Source: a bacterium (GTDB lineage Bacteria > Latescibacterota > UBA2968 > UBA8231). Taken from it: 6,920 nucleotides of DNA. The notes under the pieces are model-generated. The model saw nothing but the letters and a program-made list of their open reading frames with translations, made no database searches and was not told the origin of the DNA. Location of the stretch: assembly GCA_027593305.1 (NCBI GenBank), contig JAQCJA010000252.1, positions 1 to 6,920 on the forward strand, in the 5' to 3' direction. Both the position numbers and the translations under genes were made by a program. Shown here piece after piece: positions 6,512 through 6,920 of this stretch (its first letter is position 1; the number at the start of each line of letters is the position of its first letter).

Positions 6512-6513
6512 TC

Positions 6514-6920
6514 ATGCACATCCTCGTAACAGGCGCCGCCGGCCGTGTGGGCAGGATCGTCACCCGGGGCCTGCGCGCCAGCGGTCATCGCGTGCGTGCC
6601 TTCGATATCGTCGACGTCGGCACCGACGCCAGTGAAGCTCTGGTCGGCGACGTCGGTGACCTTGACCTGATGCGCCGGGCCATGGAAGGCGTTGATGCCG
6701 TCATCCACCTTGGGGGTAATGCCGGCGACCGCCCCTGGCCGGAGATCCGCAACAACAACTACGTGGGCTGTTACAACGCCTTCGAAGCGGCCCGTGAGCT
6801 TGGTGTCGGCCGCGTCGTCTTTGCCAGCCGTGCAGGACTGCTGGGGGCTTATCCGGACACGGTGCAGCGTACGGTGGACATGATCCCCAGACCCCGTGGC
6901 CTGTACGACGCCAGCAAGGT
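6514..6920 (+). CDS. NAD-dependent epimerase/dehydratase (extended SDR), N-terminal 135 codons, truncated by the right window edge
   Basis: The frame opens at ATG 6514 and runs off the window. The product starts MHILVTGAAGRVG, an extended-SDR Rossmann glycine motif GxxGxxG (Gly7, Gly10, Gly13). Asp31 at the end of the second strand favours NAD over NADP. GDVGD (45-49) is the usual adenine-ring contact region, followed by DAVIHLGG (61-68), NNYVGCYNAFEAAR (81-94), VVFASR with a candidate catalytic Ser105, and YDASK with Tyr131 and Lys135 as the catalytic YxxxK right at the edge. The pattern resembles uronate dehydrogenase-type and nucleotide-sugar epimerase/dehydratase proteins; the substrate is undetermined. 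It starts 2 bases after the phosphoesterase stop, so translation is probably coupled. Only a weak GAG lies upstream as a ribosome site. Confidence 0.88.
   Translation, partial: MHILVTGAAGRVGRIVTRGLRASGHRVRAFDIVDVGTDASEALVGDVGDLDLMRRAMEGVDAVIHLGGNAGDRPWPEIRNNNYVGCYNAFEAARELGVGRVVFASRAGLLGAYPDTVQRTVDMIPRPRGLYDASK

Overview
The window is GC-rich (roughly 60%) and carries compact genes from a diderm, probably flagellated bacterium. Three things point that way: an OmpA-family peptidoglycan-binding protein with a signal peptide, a YjfB-type putative motility protein, and a near-consensus flagellar sigma-28 (FliA) promoter in front of it. A proteobacterium is the simplest reading, with a gammaproteobacterium possible, but nothing here fixes the taxon. 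No rRNA, tRNA, CRISPR array, insertion sequence or phage gene was seen.

Layout, left to right. (1) Positions 1-591, minus strand: the N-terminal 197 codons of an unrecognised soluble protein that runs off the left edge. (2) Positions 592-712: a divergent intergenic region holding the sigma-28-type promoter (629-655), which reads rightward into (3) a 63-residue YjfB-family protein (713-904). (4) Positions 905-1025: a short convergent spacer with no convincing terminator but with a small 15-bp tandem duplication at its right edge. (5) Positions 1026-1763, minus strand: an exported protein with an SH3-like N-terminal module and a C-terminal OmpA-like domain. (6) Positions 1764-1893: a second divergent intergenic region. 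(7) From 1894 to the right edge, plus strand: a tight three-gene group made of a giant polytopic CPBP (CAAX/Rce1-type) intramembrane protease, a membrane-anchored metallophosphoesterase 13 nt downstream, and an NAD-dependent epimerase/dehydratase 2 nt after that, cut by the right edge.

The most interesting object is the 1124-residue CPBP protein. It is an internal tandem duplication of a complete unit: membrane anchor, extracytoplasmic PepSY-like pair, then multi-helix membrane domain. The first copy keeps all the protease motifs. The second copy can still be aligned but has lost them, so the protein looks like an active protease fused to its own degenerate twin. Each extracytoplasmic part also seems to contain two PepSY-like units, giving four in all. 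The second point of interest is the sigma-28 promoter/YjfB pair, which places a very small putative motility protein in the late flagellar regulon with no flagellar genes in view. Clear Shine-Dalgarno sequences are weak or absent in front of all the genes.
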